From contig JACPZR010000075.1 in assembly GCA_016195395.1 (NCBI GenBank), positions 1 through 6,024 on the forward strand: 6,024 bases of DNA. Direction: 5' to 3'. The stretch is from Spirochaetia bacterium. GTDB lineage: Bacteria; Spirochaetota; Leptospirae; Leptospirales; Leptonemataceae. This document shows positions 5,637-6,024 of the stretch, piece after piece. Position 1 is the stretch's first letter; each line of letters opens with the position of its first letter. The notes below the pieces were generated by a model. That model did no database searches. It was not told where the DNA came from and worked only from the letters and a program-made list of their open reading frames with translations. Made by a program: the position numbers and the translations under genes.

Positions 5637-6024
5637 CTAGGCGGATACGGCCGGAACCAGGAGCGTCCCCAAGAGCGTAGCGGAACTGGCTTTGGTGACT
5701 TGGACTTCGACGGTCTGTCCCGCCGTCAGGACTTCTCCGTGGGTTTGAAATACCACCACCTTCCCGTGGGGTGTGCGGCCCATCATGTCGCTCTTGGACC
5801 GACGGCTTGGCCCCTCGATGAGCACCGGGAACGTGCGGCCGATCTCCTGCTTGTTTTGCGCGTCGCTTTTCTGCATCTGGAGCGCGATCAGCCGCTCAAG
5901 GCGCGCAAGCTTCACGGATTCAGGCACGTCGTCCGGGTATTTCTTTTTAGCGAGCGTATTCTCCCGCTCGGAATAGCGGAACATGAAGGCCATGTCAAAA
6001 CCCACTCTGTCTACAAGCGACAGG
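5637..6024 (-). CDS. miaB: tRNA methylthiotransferase MiaB, C-terminal part
   Basis: MiaB is a radical-SAM enzyme with two iron-sulfur clusters that adds a methylthio group to N6-isopentenyladenosine at position 37 of tRNAs reading UNN codons. Only the last 128 residues are in the window; the gene enters from the right edge, so the cluster-binding cysteines are not visible. The visible part starts LSLVDRVGFDMAFMFRYSER, the end of the radical-SAM barrel, followed by KKYPDDVPESVKLARLERL and IALQMQKSDAQNKQEIGRT. It ends in a TRAM RNA-binding domain: PVLIEGPSRRSKSDMMGRT, a KVVVF strand, and QTVEVQVTKASSATLLGTLL. The YPDDVPE and SDMMGRT segments favour MiaB over RimO or MtaB. A methionine-like GTG at 6005 is internal, not the start. 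The 50-base gap to the next gene has short inverted repeats (TTCC-AAAA-GGAA at 5616-5627, GGGCCC at 5631-5636) but no clear terminator, so read-through into the exported protein gene and fliM is possible. Confidence 0.95.
   Translation of the reverse strand, partial: LSLVDRVGFDMAFMFRYSERENTLAKKKYPDDVPESVKLARLERLIALQMQKSDAQNKQEIGRTFPVLIEGPSRRSKSDMMGRTPHGKVVVFQTHGEVLTAGQTVEVQVTKASSATLLGTLLVPAVSA

Overview
The window looks like chromosomal DNA from a flagellated spirochaete of moderately high GC, possibly a Leptospiraceae member of the Leptonema/Turneriella type. The best evidence is the complete FliM on the minus strand, whose sequence over most of its length resembles spirochaetal FliM as I remember it. 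A lipoprotein and a large hybrid sensor kinase fit that setting. The lineage is an inference from protein resemblance, not from a marker gene.

Left part, plus strand (95-3571): a small secreted lipoprotein overlaps by 11 bases a 158-residue cytoplasmic protein that resembles the DUF1285 group. After a 131-base gap with one imperfect hairpin comes an 805-residue membrane histidine kinase. Its order is transmembrane helix, extracytoplasmic sensor, transmembrane helix, two PAS domains, HisKA, HATPase and a C-terminal receiver. The receiver is about 40 residues too short and lacks its second half. At the extreme left edge a minus-strand gene may begin divergently, but only its first 24 to 35 codons would lie in the window.

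Right part, minus strand (6024 down to 3585): the 3' end of miaB (tRNA methylthiotransferase), then an exported beta-rich protein, then fliM. The gaps are 50 and 48 bases, so this may be one transcription unit. The middle gene appears as two overlapping reading frames. Codon composition, the missing ribosome binding site of the second frame and the biology of the two parts all suggest one 308-residue exported protein broken by a single-base frameshift near 5019-5025. fliM and the kinase converge with only 13 bases between their stop codons and no visible terminator.

I see no mobile element, CRISPR array, tRNA or rRNA, and no convincing undescribed system. The two observations most worth checking are the frameshifted exported protein and the kinase with an internally deleted receiver domain.
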